DNA from: ZC4RG20 sp963702105
GTDB lineage: Bacteria > Pseudomonadota > Gammaproteobacteria > Steroidobacterales > Rariloculaceae
Assembly: GCA_963702105.1 (NCBI GenBank)
Contig: OY969712.1
Span: 3,534,001-3,598,000 of the forward strand
Length of the DNA stretch: 64,000 nt
Direction: 5' to 3'
Part shown: positions 6,279-15,760 of the stretch, in pieces
Layout: every line of letters begins with the position of its first letter
How positions within the stretch are numbered: position 1 is the stretch's first letter
Translations under genes and position numbers: made by a program
Notes under the pieces: model-generated
Databases searched by the model: none
Seen by the model: the letters and a program-made list of their open reading frames with translations, nothing else
What the model was told of the DNA's origin: nothing

Positions 6279-8858
6279 CTACTTCGCGAACAGCTCCTTG
6301 AGCCCGCCCGAGATCAGAGTCGAGACGTCGAGCAGGATGCGCGGCAGCGCGATGCCGGCCGGCGCGACGAGGTACTTCGGTTCCCAGACGGGCAGGAACT
6401 TCGCCTTATAGTGCCGCAGCCCTTCGAAGTTATAGAAGTGTTCGCCGTGACGGAACACGAAATTGCCGATGCGGTGCCAGGCCGGCGCGAGCGGATGCTG
6501 CTCGAGCCCGGCGAGCGGTGCCATGCCGAGGTTAAACCACTCGTAGCCGTTGTCCCGGCCCCAGAGCATGAGCTCGATGAACAGAAAGTCCATGGCGCCG
6601 CGCGGGGCTTCGGGCCCGAACCGCATGAGATCCACGGAGAGCTCGCGCTTGGTGTCGGTCCGCCAAATGTTCGCGAACGCGACAGGCTCCCCTTCGCGGC
6701 GCACGAGCGCCATATCGAAGCGCCGGATGTAATCCGCGGTGAAAGCGCCGACCGAGAAGTGCTTCTCGGCCGTGGACTTGTCCTCGAGCCAGGCGTCCGA
6801 GATCGCCTGCAGCTTCGGCATGAGCGGCGGCAGCGACGCGACGGGCACCACATCGAAGGTCGCGCCGTCGCGCTGCGCGCGCCGATGGGCCTGCCGGAGG
6901 TCCGCCCGGTTGCTGCCTTCGAGCCCGAACTGCGGCAGCGGCACGCGAGCCTCCTCGCCGAGCTTGAGCGCTGCGAGGCCGAGATCGACGTAGAGCGCAA
7001 GGCGCTCCCGGCTCGCCTGATAGAACACGGCCCAGGCGCCGTGGCGGTCGGAAAGCTCCCGGAAACGCCAGACGAGCTCGTCGCCCGCCTCGGCCGCGCC
7101 GACCGGGTCGCCGAGCGCGACCCAGCTCCGGCCCGTGACCTGATACATGACGAAGGCCGCGCCGTCGTCGCTGAACAAGAGCCGCTTGTCGCCCGTCAGC
7201 GCCGCGTTCGCGTAAGTCTGATCCGAGGCCGCGATGGCCGAGCCCGCGCGCTCGAGGTCCTCCTGCGTCGGCGTCTGCGGCTCGGGGCGCGCGGGGCGCA
7301 GCAGATTCAGCAGCAGCACGAAGGCGGCCGCGACGCTGACGAGCAGCGAGGCTCGCAGCATGCGCGGCGCGTCGGCGTGGAACGCGAACGTCCACCAAAG
7401 ATGGCTCGAGTAGGCGACGTTCTTGTAGGCCAGCATGCCGACCCAGATGCTGACGGCGATGACGCCGACGATGCTCGCGGCCCACGCCGGCGTGAAGCGC
7501 TCGGCGAGCAGCGATGCGGGCCGGTAGAAAGCGCTGCGGCCGAGCACGAGGACGCCGGCCACGATCGCGAGCAGCACGGCCTCCTCGACGTCGAGCCCCT
7601 TGAGCAGCGAGGCGGCGATACCTGCAATGAGCAGTGCGAGCGTGATGTGGTAGGCCGTCGCGACGCGCCGGCGCAGCGCGGCTGCAAGCACGACGAGGCC
7701 GAGCCCGACCATGCTGCCGACCATGTGCGAGGCCTCGACGATCCCTAGCGGCAGGAGCCTCCTGAGCGCCGCGATGCGCGCGTCGATACTCGGCGTCGCC
7801 CCGGAGAGCAGCAGCACGGCGCCGGCGAGGAAGGTCAGCGTCGCGGCGGCCTGCGGGATCACGGGGGCGATGTAGGCCGAGGCGAGCGCGTGCGCCCGGC
7901 GCCAATGCTTGTGCTGCACACGCACTTCCTCGCCGAGGAAGAGCAGCGCCGAGATCACGAGCGGGGCAAGGTAATAGATGGCGCGGTAAGCGAGGATCGA
8001 GGCCGCGAGGCTGTCTACTGGCAGGTCGGGCAGAACGAGCAGGATCACGGCGTCGAAGACGCCGACGCCGGCGGGCACATAGCTCAGAAGCCCCGCCGCG
8101 ATGGCAGCGGCATAAAGGCCCGCGAACGTCGGGAAGTTGATCGCCGACTGCTGCGGCAGCAGCACCCAGAGGACGGCCGAGGCCAGCACGAAATCGAAGA
8201 TGCCGAGCAGCACTTGGCCGATGCCGATGGCGGCGCCGGGCTCGCGCAGCGCCCAGCCGCGGATTTCGAAAGGGCTGCGGCCGAAGGACGCCCAGAGCGC
8301 GTAACCGACCACGACAATGACGAGCACGCTGCCGGCGAGCACGGTCCAGGCCTCGTGCAGGCGCAGCGCCGCCGCAGTCTCCGTCGGCTCGACGAGCAGC
8401 GAGACGCCGGCCAGCGCACCGAGCCCGAGTAGGGCCGTGATCGCGCAGAAGCCGGAGACGGTCGCGACGTCGACGGCCGTGAGGCCGCGCGAGGCGTAGA
8501 GCCGGAGGCGCACGGCCGCGCCCGTGAATCCCGCCAGCGTCAGATTGTTGCCGAAGGCGTAGGCGATAAACGCCGTGAACAGCGTGCGCCGGTATGGGAC
8601 CTTCTTGCCCACGTAACGCAGCGCGAGTACGTCGTAAAAACCCAGCGTCCAATAGCTCAGCGTCGCGAGGCCGAAGGCGAGAGCGAGCCGCGGACCCGGA
8701 ATGGCATGCAGCTGCGCGAGCACGTGGCGCACATGAAAGTGCGTGAGCTCGCGGTGCAGGATGAGGGCCGCGATGCAGAGCGCGGCCAGGGCGGCGAGCG
8801 GCCTGAGCCACCGCAACCGCTCGGTAATCGGCGAGGGGGAGACGTTCCCGGCGCTCAC
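6279..8858 (-). CDS. mprF: Bifunctional lysylphosphatidylglycerol flippase/synthetase MprF
   Basis: 859 residues, the usual MprF length. Residues 1-550 are a polytopic flippase region with at least twelve hydrophobic segments, including the YAFGNNLTLAGFTGAAVRLR and SYVPAGVGVFDAVILL motifs of the UPF0104/LPG flippase family. Residues about 570-859 form the DUF2156 aminoacyl-transferase domain (LLFSDDGAAFVMYQVTGRSW, then EWFNLGMAPLAGL). It moves an amino acid from aminoacyl-tRNA to phosphatidylglycerol and exposes the product on the outer leaflet, lowering surface charge and cationic-peptide sensitivity. The start GTG overlaps the virJ stop (GTGA), so translation is coupled. Whether Lys or Ala is transferred cannot be told from sequence. 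Confidence 0.93.
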   Translation of the reverse strand: MSAGNVSPSPITERLRWLRPLAALAALCIAALILHRELTHFHVRHVLAQLHAIPGPRLALAFGLATLSYWTLGFYDVLALRYVGKKVPYRRTLFTAFIAYAFGNNLTLAGFTGAAVRLRLYASRGLTAVDVATVSGFCAITALLGLGALAGVSLLVEPTETAAALRLHEAWTVLAGSVLVIVVVGYALWASFGRSPFEIRGWALREPGAAIGIGQVLLGIFDFVLASAVLWVLLPQQSAINFPTFAGLYAAAIAAGLLSYVPAGVGVFDAVILLVLPDLPVDSLAASILAYRAIYYLAPLVISALLFLGEEVRVQHKHWRRAHALASAYIAPVIPQAAATLTFLAGAVLLLSGATPSIDARIAALRRLLPLGIVEASHMVGSMVGLGLVVLAAALRRRVATAYHITLALLIAGIAASLLKGLDVEEAVLLAIVAGVLVLGRSAFYRPASLLAERFTPAWAASIVGVIAVSIWVGMLAYKNVAYSSHLWWTFAFHADAPRMLRASLLVSVAAAFVLLLNLLRPARPEPQTPTQEDLERAGSAIAASDQTYANAALTGDKRLLFSDDGAAFVMYQVTGRSWVALGDPVGAAEAGDELVWRFRELSDRHGAWAVFYQASRERLALYVDLGLAALKLGEEARVPLPQFGLEGSNRADLRQAHRRAQRDGATFDVVPVASLPPLMPKLQAISDAWLEDKSTAEKHFSVGAFTADYIRRFDMALVRREGEPVAFANIWRTDTKRELSVDLMRFGPEAPRGAMDFLFIELMLWGRDNGYEWFNLGMAPLAGLEQHPLAPAWHRIGNFVFRHGEHFYNFEGLRHYKAKFLPVWEPKYLVAPAGIALPRILLDVSTLISGGLKELFAK

Positions 8859-9598
8859 TGAGTCGTCGAGCCCGAGGGATTCGGCGGCGGGGCTTTGGGG
8901 CCGATGCCGAGCTGGCCGAGGAGGTAAGCGATCAGCGGCTCGTCGTCCTTGACGCGATGGCCGCCCGCATGCTGCACGGATTTCATGCCGGAGACCGGAT
9001 CCGTGCAGAAAGAGCTCGCGACGTCATCCCCGTATACGCAGATCATGGGCAGGCCGACGAGTTTCTGCACCTCGGGGCGCTCGGGCACGTCCGTCGGGCG
9101 CTTCACGTCGCGGAACAGATCGTCGAAGTGAAACTCGAAGCTTGCATTGCGGCTCAAACCAACGAATGCGGCCACCTGCACCCGCTTGCGCAGATCCTCG
9201 GGCCAGCGGTTCAGCACGAACGGCATCCAGTCCGCACCCCGCGAATAGCCCACGACGACGATGTCCTCGCGATTCCAGGCCGCGAGCTGCTTGCGGACGA
9301 CTGCGGCGAGATCGTTCGCGAGCCGCTCGGGCGTAACCGGCCCCTGCTGCATGTAGTCGCGCGCCTTGAGACCGACGACCGGCGCTCCGTCCCCCGCGGC
9401 AGCGTCTGCGAAGGCGCGCGGGAACTGGGCCCAGTTGCCGTCGCCGCTGATGAGCAGCACGAGGGGGCCGTCGGTGCCGGCCGACGCAGGCTCGAGCACG
9501 AGCGGCAGGCCGGCCGACTTCTGTCCGAGGGCCTCGACGGCCGGAAACGCCGTGCAGGCGAGGACCAGCAGCAGAGAAATCAGCCGACGACCGTCCAT
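8855..9598 (-). CDS. VirJ/AcvB-type alpha/beta hydrolase, probable aminoacyl-phosphatidylglycerol hydrolase
   Basis: Residues 1-26 are a signal peptide (MDGRRLISLLLVLACTAFPA). I chose ATG 9598; an in-frame GTG at 9610 is possible. The body shows the VirJ family pattern: PLVLLISGDGNW near the start, the nucleophile elbow VVGYSRGAD with Ser in G-Y-S-R-G, and a late acid/His region ending HAGGHRVKDDEPL. In Agrobacterium and Rhizobium, acvB/virJ-type proteins work with lpiA/mprF and hydrolyse lysyl-PG. The four-base overlap with mprF here supports the same synthesis/removal pair in the periplasm. The opposite-strand region 9599-9831 separates it from the SDR gene. Confidence 0.85.
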   Translation of the reverse strand: MDGRRLISLLLVLACTAFPAVEALGQKSAGLPLVLEPASAGTDGPLVLLISGDGNWAQFPRAFADAAAGDGAPVVGLKARDYMQQGPVTPERLANDLAAVVRKQLAAWNREDIVVVGYSRGADWMPFVLNRWPEDLRKRVQVAAFVGLSRNASFEFHFDDLFRDVKRPTDVPERPEVQKLVGLPMICVYGDDVASSFCTDPVSGMKSVQHAGGHRVKDDEPLIAYLLGQLGIGPKAPPPNPSGSTTQ

Positions 9599-9843
9599 TG
9601 TCGCTCTCACGAGCAGGCTCCAAAAAACCCGGGGATGTTACACCCTTAGAGGCCCAAATACGGCAGAAATCCGCACGACCCGCGGGAAGCGCCCGGTGGG
9701 TTCCCGGCCGCCGGGCCCGGCCCTCTCGCGCGCGGCCCTGCCCGGGTCCGGCATCGGCCCTGTTGCGGAACTGGCACGGTAATTGGATGGCATGTTTAAA
9801 TGTTAGCAGTAATGCTTTCCCTCATCCGGCAATGCGTCCGGTC

Positions 9844-10680
9844 ATGCCAAACGCGGCGGAACTGAAGCAGGCGCCCGATTTCGGGCTCGCCCAGCACGTC
9901 GCGCTCGTGACCGGCGCCTCCTCGGGCCTCGGGCGCGCCGCGGCGCTCGCGCTCGGGCGCGCGGGTGCCGCAGTCGGCGTGAACTATCCGCCCGGCAACG
10001 AGAAGGCCGGGGCCGCAGTAGCCGCGGAGATCGAGGCTGCGGGCGGGCGGGCGCTGGTCGTCGAGGCGGACGTGAGCCACGAGCAGGCGGTCGAGCGCAT
10101 GTTCGCCGCGGTGGTCGGGCGCTTCGGCACACTGCACGTGCTCGTGAACAACGCAGGCATTCAGGACGGGGCCGCGTTCGCGAAGATGACCCTGGCCGAA
10201 TGGCAGCACGTCATCAACGTCAATCTCACGGGCCAGTTCCTCTGTGCACGCGAGGCCGTGCGCGAGTTCGAGCGGCGCGGCATGCAGCCCAACGTCTCCT
10301 GCGCGCTCGGCAAGATCATCTGCATGAGCTCCGTGCATCAGACGATTCCCTGGGCGTTCGAGGCCAACTACGCGGCCTCGAAGGGCGGCGTCATGCTGCT
10401 CATGCAGTCGATGGCACAGGAGCTCGCACGCCAGCACATCCGCGTCAACGCCGTCGCGCCGGGCGCTATCCGCACGCCGATCAATCGGCCGGCCTGGGAG
10501 ACCCAGGCGGCGCTCGACAAGCTCCTCGAGCTCATCCCCTACGGGCGCATCGGCGAGCCCGCGGACATCGCCGAGGCCGTGCTCTGGCTCGCCTCCGATC
10601 TTTCGGACTACGTCGTCGGCACGACGCTGTTCGTGGATGGCGGCATGTCGCTCTATCCCTCGTTTCGCGGCAACGGCTGA
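9844..10680 (+). CDS. SDR-family oxidoreductase, glucose 1-dehydrogenase-like
   Basis: A classical short-chain dehydrogenase. It has the NAD(P)-binding TGASSGLGRA, NNAG after the fourth strand, the catalytic Ser in ICMSSVHQ, YAASKGG (Tyr-x3-Lys) and the downstream VAPGAIRTP. The C-terminal DGGMSLYPSF is typical of the glucose 1-dehydrogenase subgroup. The start is uncertain: ATG 9844 gives the normal length, ATG 9832 or 9787 would add 4 or 19 residues, and none has a good ribosome-binding site. It ends 8 bases before the GH15 gene, so the pair is probably co-transcribed and linked to glucose or trehalose metabolism. Substrate assignment within SDRs is weak without experiment. Confidence 0.87.
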   Translation: MPNAAELKQAPDFGLAQHVALVTGASSGLGRAAALALGRAGAAVGVNYPPGNEKAGAAVAAEIEAAGGRALVVEADVSHEQAVERMFAAVVGRFGTLHVLVNNAGIQDGAAFAKMTLAEWQHVINVNLTGQFLCAREAVREFERRGMQPNVSCALGKIICMSSVHQTIPWAFEANYAASKGGVMLLMQSMAQELARQHIRVNAVAPGAIRTPINRPAWETQAALDKLLELIPYGRIGEPADIAEAVLWLASDLSDYVVGTTLFVDGGMSLYPSFRGNG

Positions 10681-10688
10681 CGACGACC

Positions 10689-12539
10689 ATGAGCAAGCCG
10701 ATCGAGGACTACGGCTACATCGGCAACATGACCACGGGCGCGCTCGTCGCCGGAGACGGCTCCATGGACTGGCTGTGCCTGCCGCGCTTCGACAGCGACG
10801 CCTGCTTTGCGGCCCTGCTCGGCGGCGAAGAGCACGGCTTCTGGCGCCTCGCGCCGGCCGCCGAGACGCGCAAGGTCACGCGCCGCTACGTGCCGGGCAC
10901 CGCCGTGCTCGAAACGACGTTCGAGACCGCCGACGGCAAGGTCACGGTCGTCGACTTCATGCCGTACACGGACGACGAGGAGTTCGTCAACGTCGTGCGT
11001 CTCGTGCGCGCCGACGCGGGCGTCGTGCCGATGCGCATGGAGATCAAGATCCGCTTCGGCTATGGGCGTGTCGTGCCTTGGGTCAGGCGGCAGGACTACG
11101 GCCTGAATGCCGTGGCGGGCCCGGACGCCGTCGAGCTCCATACGCCCATCCGCCTCGAGGGGCGGGACTTCAGCACGGTCGCGACCTTCGACGCGCGCGC
11201 CGGTATCGTCCCGTTCGCCCTCACCTACCATCCCTCGCATAGAGCGGGGCGGGAGCAGCGCGACCACGAAGGCCGGTTGGACGAGACCGTACAGAAGTGG
11301 CGCGCGTGGTCTGAGCGCTGCCGCTTCGAGCGTCCGGGCGCTAAGCGCTGGGCCGACGCCGTCGAGCGCTCGGCGATCACGCTCAAGGCGCTGACCTTCG
11401 CGCCGACCGGCGGCATCGTCGCCGCGCCGACGACCTCGCTGCCCGAGCAGCTCGGCGGCTCGCGCAACTGGGATTACCGCTACTGCTGGATCCGCGACGC
11501 GACGCTCGCGCTGTATTCGCTGCTGATGTCCGGCTACCGGCAGGAGGCCATCGAGTGGCGCCAATGGCTGCTGCGCGCGGCCGCCGGCGATCCGCGTCAG
11601 CTGCAGATCATGTACGGCCTCAGCGGCGAGCGCAGGCTCACGGAGATCGAGCTGCCCTGGCTGCCGGGCTATGGCGGGAGCTCGCCGGTACGCCTCGGCA
11701 ACGCGGCCTTCGAGCAGCGGCAGCTCGACGTGCCGGGCGAGCTCATGGACGTGCTGCATGTCGCCCGCAAATTCGACCTCGCGTTCAGCGACCACGCCTG
11801 GGAGCTGCAAAAGGCCATCCTCGACCGGCTCGAGCAGGACTGGCACAAGCCCGACGAAGGCATCTGGGAAGTGCGCGGCGGCAAGCGCCACTTCACGTAC
11901 TCGCGCCTCATGTGCTGGGTCGCGTTCGACCGCGCCGTCAGAACCGTGGAGGACTTCGGTCTCGAGGGGCCCGTCGAGCGCTGGCGCGCCGTGCGCAAGC
12001 AGATCCGCGAGGACATCAGCCGCAACGGCTGGAACGAAGACAAACAAAGCTTCGTGCAGTATTACGGCGGCACGACGCTCGACGCCTCGCTGCTGCTCAT
12101 GGCACAGGTCGGCTTCCTCGCACACGACGACCCGCGCTTCGCGAGCACGGTCGAGGCCGTCGAGCGCGAACTGCTCCACGACGGCCTCGTGCGGCGGTAC
12201 CGGACGGATGAGACGCCGGACGGCCTCGAGGGCGACGAAGGCGTCTTCCTGGCCTGCAGCTTCTGGCTCGCCGACGCCTACGTGCTGCTCGGCCGTTACG
12301 ACGATGCGGTCAACTTGTTCGAGCACCTGCTCGCGCTGCGCAACGACCTCGGCCTCCTGGCCGAGGAGTACGACCCGCGGCTCAAGCGCCAGCTCGGCAA
12401 CTTCCCGCAGGCGTTCTCCCACATCGCGCTCATCAACACGGCGCACAACCTCGCTTCCGCGCAGGGCCCGGCGGCGCACCGCGCCGACCGGAAGGACGCC
12501 CGAAGCGACGCGGCTACCGGTAGTCCGCAGCATTCATGA
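10689..12539 (+). CDS. Glycoside hydrolase family 15 protein (trehalase/glucoamylase-like)
   Basis: 616 residues from ATG 10689, the first codon of the conserved N-terminus (KPIEDYGYIGNMTTGALVAG, then DGSMDWLCLPRFDS). The central GGSRNWDYRYCWIRDATLAL is the family hallmark, carrying one catalytic acid region. The C-terminal GLLAEEYDP...QLGNFPQAFSHIALI carries the second Glu. GH15 proteins of this bacterial/archaeal type hydrolyse alpha-linked glucosides such as trehalose, giving glucose. It follows the SDR dehydrogenase with 8 bases between them. No signal peptide is present, so it is probably cytoplasmic. Its stop codon lies inside a 13-bp arm that flanks the 118-bp repeat element downstream. 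Confidence 0.92.
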   Translation: MSKPIEDYGYIGNMTTGALVAGDGSMDWLCLPRFDSDACFAALLGGEEHGFWRLAPAAETRKVTRRYVPGTAVLETTFETADGKVTVVDFMPYTDDEEFVNVVRLVRADAGVVPMRMEIKIRFGYGRVVPWVRRQDYGLNAVAGPDAVELHTPIRLEGRDFSTVATFDARAGIVPFALTYHPSHRAGREQRDHEGRLDETVQKWRAWSERCRFERPGAKRWADAVERSAITLKALTFAPTGGIVAAPTTSLPEQLGGSRNWDYRYCWIRDATLALYSLLMSGYRQEAIEWRQWLLRAAAGDPRQLQIMYGLSGERRLTEIELPWLPGYGGSSPVRLGNAAFEQRQLDVPGELMDVLHVARKFDLAFSDHAWELQKAILDRLEQDWHKPDEGIWEVRGGKRHFTYSRLMCWVAFDRAVRTVEDFGLEGPVERWRAVRKQIREDISRNGWNEDKQSFVQYYGGTTLDASLLLMAQVGFLAHDDPRFASTVEAVERELLHDGLVRRYRTDETPDGLEGDEGVFLACSFWLADAYVLLGRYDDAVNLFEHLLALRNDLGLLAEEYDPRLKRQLGNFPQAFSHIALINTAHNLASAQGPAAHRADRKDARSDAATGSPQHS

Positions 12540-12563
12540 ACGGCATCGAGCGACGGTGGTGGG

Positions 12564-12681
12564 GAGGAGGCTCGCGCAGACAGGCGCTTTCGGGGACGCC
12601 GTGAACACGTCCCTGTGGGCTCCGTGCGCGCCATCCCTGGCGCGCACGGCCCCGAAAGCGCCTGTCTGCGCGAGCCTCCTC
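12564..12681 (+). repeat. 118-bp double-hairpin intergenic element, copy 1
   Basis: Perfect 32-bp inverted arms at 12564-12595 and 12650-12681 enclose a 54-base core. The core reads GTGAACACGTCCCTG, then TGGGCTC, then an inner hairpin GTGCGCGCCA-TCCC-TGGCGCGCAC. A further 13-bp inverted pair (ATTCATGAACGGC) lies outside at 12532-12544 and 12695-12707. A second copy in opposite orientation is at 62319-62436. The rest of the 12540-12918 gap, between two convergent genes, shows no gene. It may also act as a terminator for both. Confidence 0.85.
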
Positions 12682-12918
12682 TGAGACGTCGGCGGCCGTT
12701 CATGAATCCTGCTGCCACCGCGCGAGGAGCTCGCTGAGTCACTCCCGGTTGTTTGACGGGCGCACACTGGTCCGCGCGTCTGGGCCCTAAGACGCGATGA
12801 CGCCAAGTCCGTGCTCGCCGGCGTGTGGCTGCAATCACCGTGGATCGGGGCGTCTTGGAAGACCGCGAGAGCCGCAAACGTCTGGGGGCGGAGGCCTCGG
12901 CCCGCCGCCACCGAGTCG

Positions 12919-15678
12919 CTACTTCGGCGCCGGCCCCTGACTCACACGCACGAAGTCGTCCGGCCGCACCCACTTCGCGAACGCCTTCTGCACCTGATCG
13001 GGCGAGAGCGCGACGTAGCGCTCGGCCGCGACGCGCGGCTCGTCGAGCGGCAGGTCTTGGTTCACGCGCTGAATGAAGCCGCGCGCAATCTGCCCTTCGC
13101 TGGACTCCTCGAGCGGGATCTGGCGCAGCAGATACGCCTTGACGCGGCGCAGCTCCTCCTCGGGCACGGGGGTCTTCTGCATGCGGGCGAACTCCTGCCG
13201 CACGATCTGTGCCGCCTTCTCCACGTTCTGGGGATCGGAGGCATACTGCGCAAGAAAGACGCTGCGGTTTCGGCCGGCCTGAAGGCCGCTGCCGACGGAA
13301 TACACGAGCCCGGACTTTTTGCGCAGCTCGACGCTGAGCCGCGCCGTATAGAAGCCGCCGCCGAGCACGGCGTTGCCGAGCTCGAGCGGATAGTAGTCCT
13401 CGTCGTGGCGCGTCAGCGTCATGACCTCGCCGAGCACCACGATGTCCTGGACGCGCGTCGAATCCGGCACGGCCACAATGTGCTGCATGTTCGGCGGCGC
13501 CTTCGGCAGCTCGGTTTCCGGCTTGGGGCCCTTGGCGCTCCAGTCGCCGAAATACTTCGCGACGGTCGTTTTCGCCTGCTCGGGCGTCACGTTGCCGATG
13601 ACGACGATCGTCGTGAGATCGGGCCGGAACGCGTAATGGTAATAGGCGACCGCGTCGTCGAGCGTGAGCCCCTTGACCGTCTCTGCGGTCGGATGGCGCA
13701 GGCTCGGATCGTCCTTGGGCAACAGACCCTGCTTCAGGGAAAGCTGCGTCAGGAAGCTCGGGCTTTGGTTGCGCGCCGCAGTGATCTGGGCGAGCTGCGC
13801 GCGCAGGATCTCGAACGGCTGCTTCGGCAGCGCGGGGTGCAGCTCGTTCTCCGCCAGCAGCTCGACGCCGCGGTCGAAGTCGCTCGCGAGCACCTGCACG
13901 CCGAAGTCGCTGCCGGCGTTTTCCATGGCGCCGATGGCATCGAGCGCCTGCTGGAACGCGAGCCGGTCCCGGTGCTCCGTGCCGTAGTTGAAGAGCTCCT
14001 CGAGGATCTCGTCCACCCCCTCCTTGCCCTTCGGCTCCTCAACGTCGGGCCGGTTGCGGATGTGACCGAAGACGCTGATCGTGTCGCTCACGTTCTCGGG
14101 CTGGACGATGAGCCGCAGCCCGTTCGGCAGCATACTGACGACGGGACTCGTCGTGAGCTTCGGCACCTGAAGCTGCGAGAGCTTGGCCGCGGCCCACTCC
14201 GGCAGCTTCGTGGCGGTGGACTTGCCGAGCTGGATCGTCTCCTGGCCGCCGAAGCCCGGGCCGCCGGCCGCCGTGGGCCGGCCCGAGCCGTGCGGCACCA
14301 TAGTCGCCGAGACGGCATTGGAGAGATCGATGTATTTCGCGGCGACGCGCTGCACGTCGGCCGGCGTGACCTTCTGAATGCGCTCGAGGTCCTCGGCCGG
14401 CGAGTCGAGGCCATAGACCGCGACGGCCTCGGCCCAGACGGAGGCGAGCCCGTCGATCGAGGTCTTTTGGAACTCGGCCTCGCTGCGCTCCTGAAGCTTG
14501 GCGGCCGCGACGAGATCGGCCGGGACGCCGTTCTTCTTGACGTTCTCGAGGATCGCGCGCACGGCCTTCTCGAGCGCATCTACGTCCTGGCCGGGCGCGA
14601 AGGAGACAGCCGTGTAGGCCATGCTGGCCTTCCTCATCGGATCGAGCGCGAAGTAGGAACCGACGGCCTTACCCTGCACGACGAGATCGTACAGCGCGAA
14701 CCGCTGGCTGTTCAAAACGTCGGAGAGCACCTCGAGCGCCGGGAAATCGGGGCTCTCGAGGCCCGGCATGCGCCAGGCGATCATGCGCGTGCCCGTCGGG
14801 CGATTCGTGTCCACCTGAAAGCTCTGGGACTTTACGGGCTGCAGGTCGATCATCGGACGCGTCGGCAGCTCCTTGGACTTGATGCCGCCGAACAGCTCCT
14901 TCGCCAAGGCCACGACCTTGTCCGGCTCCACGTCGCCCGCCACGATGAGGATCGCGTTGTTCGGCGCATACCATCGGTCGTAGAACTCATTGAGCATTGC
15001 CGAGGTGGTCTTCTCGAACGAAGGGCGCGTGCCCAGCGCGTCGTGCGCATACGGCGTGCCCGCGAACAGGATCCTGCGCAGCCTCGCGTAGAGCACGTAG
15101 TTCGGGTTCGAAAGGTCCTGCGCGACCTCCTGCTCGATGGCGCCGCGCTCCTGGCCCCAGGCGGCCTGCGTGTCGAGGATCCCCTGCATGCGCAGCGCCT
15201 CGATGTGCAGCGCCACGTCGAGATCCTCGGCGGGCACGGTGTAGAGGTATTGCGTCAGCGCCTCGCGCGTGTTCGCGTTGAACTCGCCGCCCATGATGTT
15301 GCCGATCGCGGCGAGCTGGTCGGCCGAGAGCCCGGGGCTGCCGCGAAACATCATGTGTTCCTCGGCATGGGCCATGCCAGGGTAGCCCTGCGGAGACTCG
15401 TTCGAGCCCACGAGGTAATTCACCAACGTCGAGACGACGGGGGCCAGCGTGTTGCGAACGACGATGAGCCGCAAACCGTTGTCGAGCGTCGCGCGCACAA
15501 CGTCGCCGTCGCCCTGGGCCACGGCGGCTTGCGCGTTGGCGCCGGCCTGCTGTGCCTCCGTGGCCGCAGGCAGGAGCGCGAGCCAGGCGGCGGCCGCGGC
15601 CGCCGCCGCAAACGCCGCGAGGCGCGCGCGGCACGAAAAACGGAAGGACGCGGGTCGAGCTGCTGCCGATTGTCTCAT
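12919..15678 (-). CDS. Exported M16-family (insulinase/pitrilysin) zinc peptidase, two-domain
   Basis: 919 residues with a signal peptide (about 1-42, Ala-rich, cleavage near TEAQQ). The first M16 domain has the inverted zinc motif H104-AEE-H108 (HxxEH) in GYPGMAHAEEHMMFRG, with the downstream Glu expected in EFNANTREALTQY. The second half (from about 520) repeats the fold without the zinc motif (VVIGNVTPEQAKTTVAKYFG), as in other two-domain M16 proteases. It should degrade peptides in the periplasm. It is convergent with the GH15 gene and upstream of nothing in its own direction, so it is probably a single-gene unit. Confidence 0.92.
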   Translation of the reverse strand: MRQSAAARPASFRFSCRARLAAFAAAAAAAAWLALLPAATEAQQAGANAQAAVAQGDGDVVRATLDNGLRLIVVRNTLAPVVSTLVNYLVGSNESPQGYPGMAHAEEHMMFRGSPGLSADQLAAIGNIMGGEFNANTREALTQYLYTVPAEDLDVALHIEALRMQGILDTQAAWGQERGAIEQEVAQDLSNPNYVLYARLRRILFAGTPYAHDALGTRPSFEKTTSAMLNEFYDRWYAPNNAILIVAGDVEPDKVVALAKELFGGIKSKELPTRPMIDLQPVKSQSFQVDTNRPTGTRMIAWRMPGLESPDFPALEVLSDVLNSQRFALYDLVVQGKAVGSYFALDPMRKASMAYTAVSFAPGQDVDALEKAVRAILENVKKNGVPADLVAAAKLQERSEAEFQKTSIDGLASVWAEAVAVYGLDSPAEDLERIQKVTPADVQRVAAKYIDLSNAVSATMVPHGSGRPTAAGGPGFGGQETIQLGKSTATKLPEWAAAKLSQLQVPKLTTSPVVSMLPNGLRLIVQPENVSDTISVFGHIRNRPDVEEPKGKEGVDEILEELFNYGTEHRDRLAFQQALDAIGAMENAGSDFGVQVLASDFDRGVELLAENELHPALPKQPFEILRAQLAQITAARNQSPSFLTQLSLKQGLLPKDDPSLRHPTAETVKGLTLDDAVAYYHYAFRPDLTTIVVIGNVTPEQAKTTVAKYFGDWSAKGPKPETELPKAPPNMQHIVAVPDSTRVQDIVVLGEVMTLTRHDEDYYPLELGNAVLGGGFYTARLSVELRKKSGLVYSVGSGLQAGRNRSVFLAQYASDPQNVEKAAQIVRQEFARMQKTPVPEEELRRVKAYLLRQIPLEESSEGQIARGFIQRVNQDLPLDEPRVAAERYVALSPDQVQKAFAKWVRPDDFVRVSQGPAPK

Positions 15679-15760
15679 GGGGGCCTCGCGATCGCTGCTG
15701 CACGTTGACGCCGCCGCGCGCTCGCGCGGACGGTTTCCGCTCCTATGCTACCGCAGTCGG

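Noticed and set aside
4737..7748. Rightward 1003-codon open frame
   Set aside because: It lies antisense to the cytochrome/Mo fusion and mprF; Arg/Glu/Gln-biased composition and no domain. Long antisense frames are expected at this GC content. The same applies to 12811-15708, 31162-33669 and 37861-40842.
9771..9786. Second sigma-54-like site CTGGCACG-GTAA-TTGG before the SDR gene
   Set aside because: The -12 element has TTGG in place of TTGC, losing the invariant GC; kept only as a weak look-alike.
10200..10688. N-terminal extension of the GH15 frame
   Set aside because: Overlaps the SDR gene in another frame and has shadow composition; the conserved GH15 start is at 10689.
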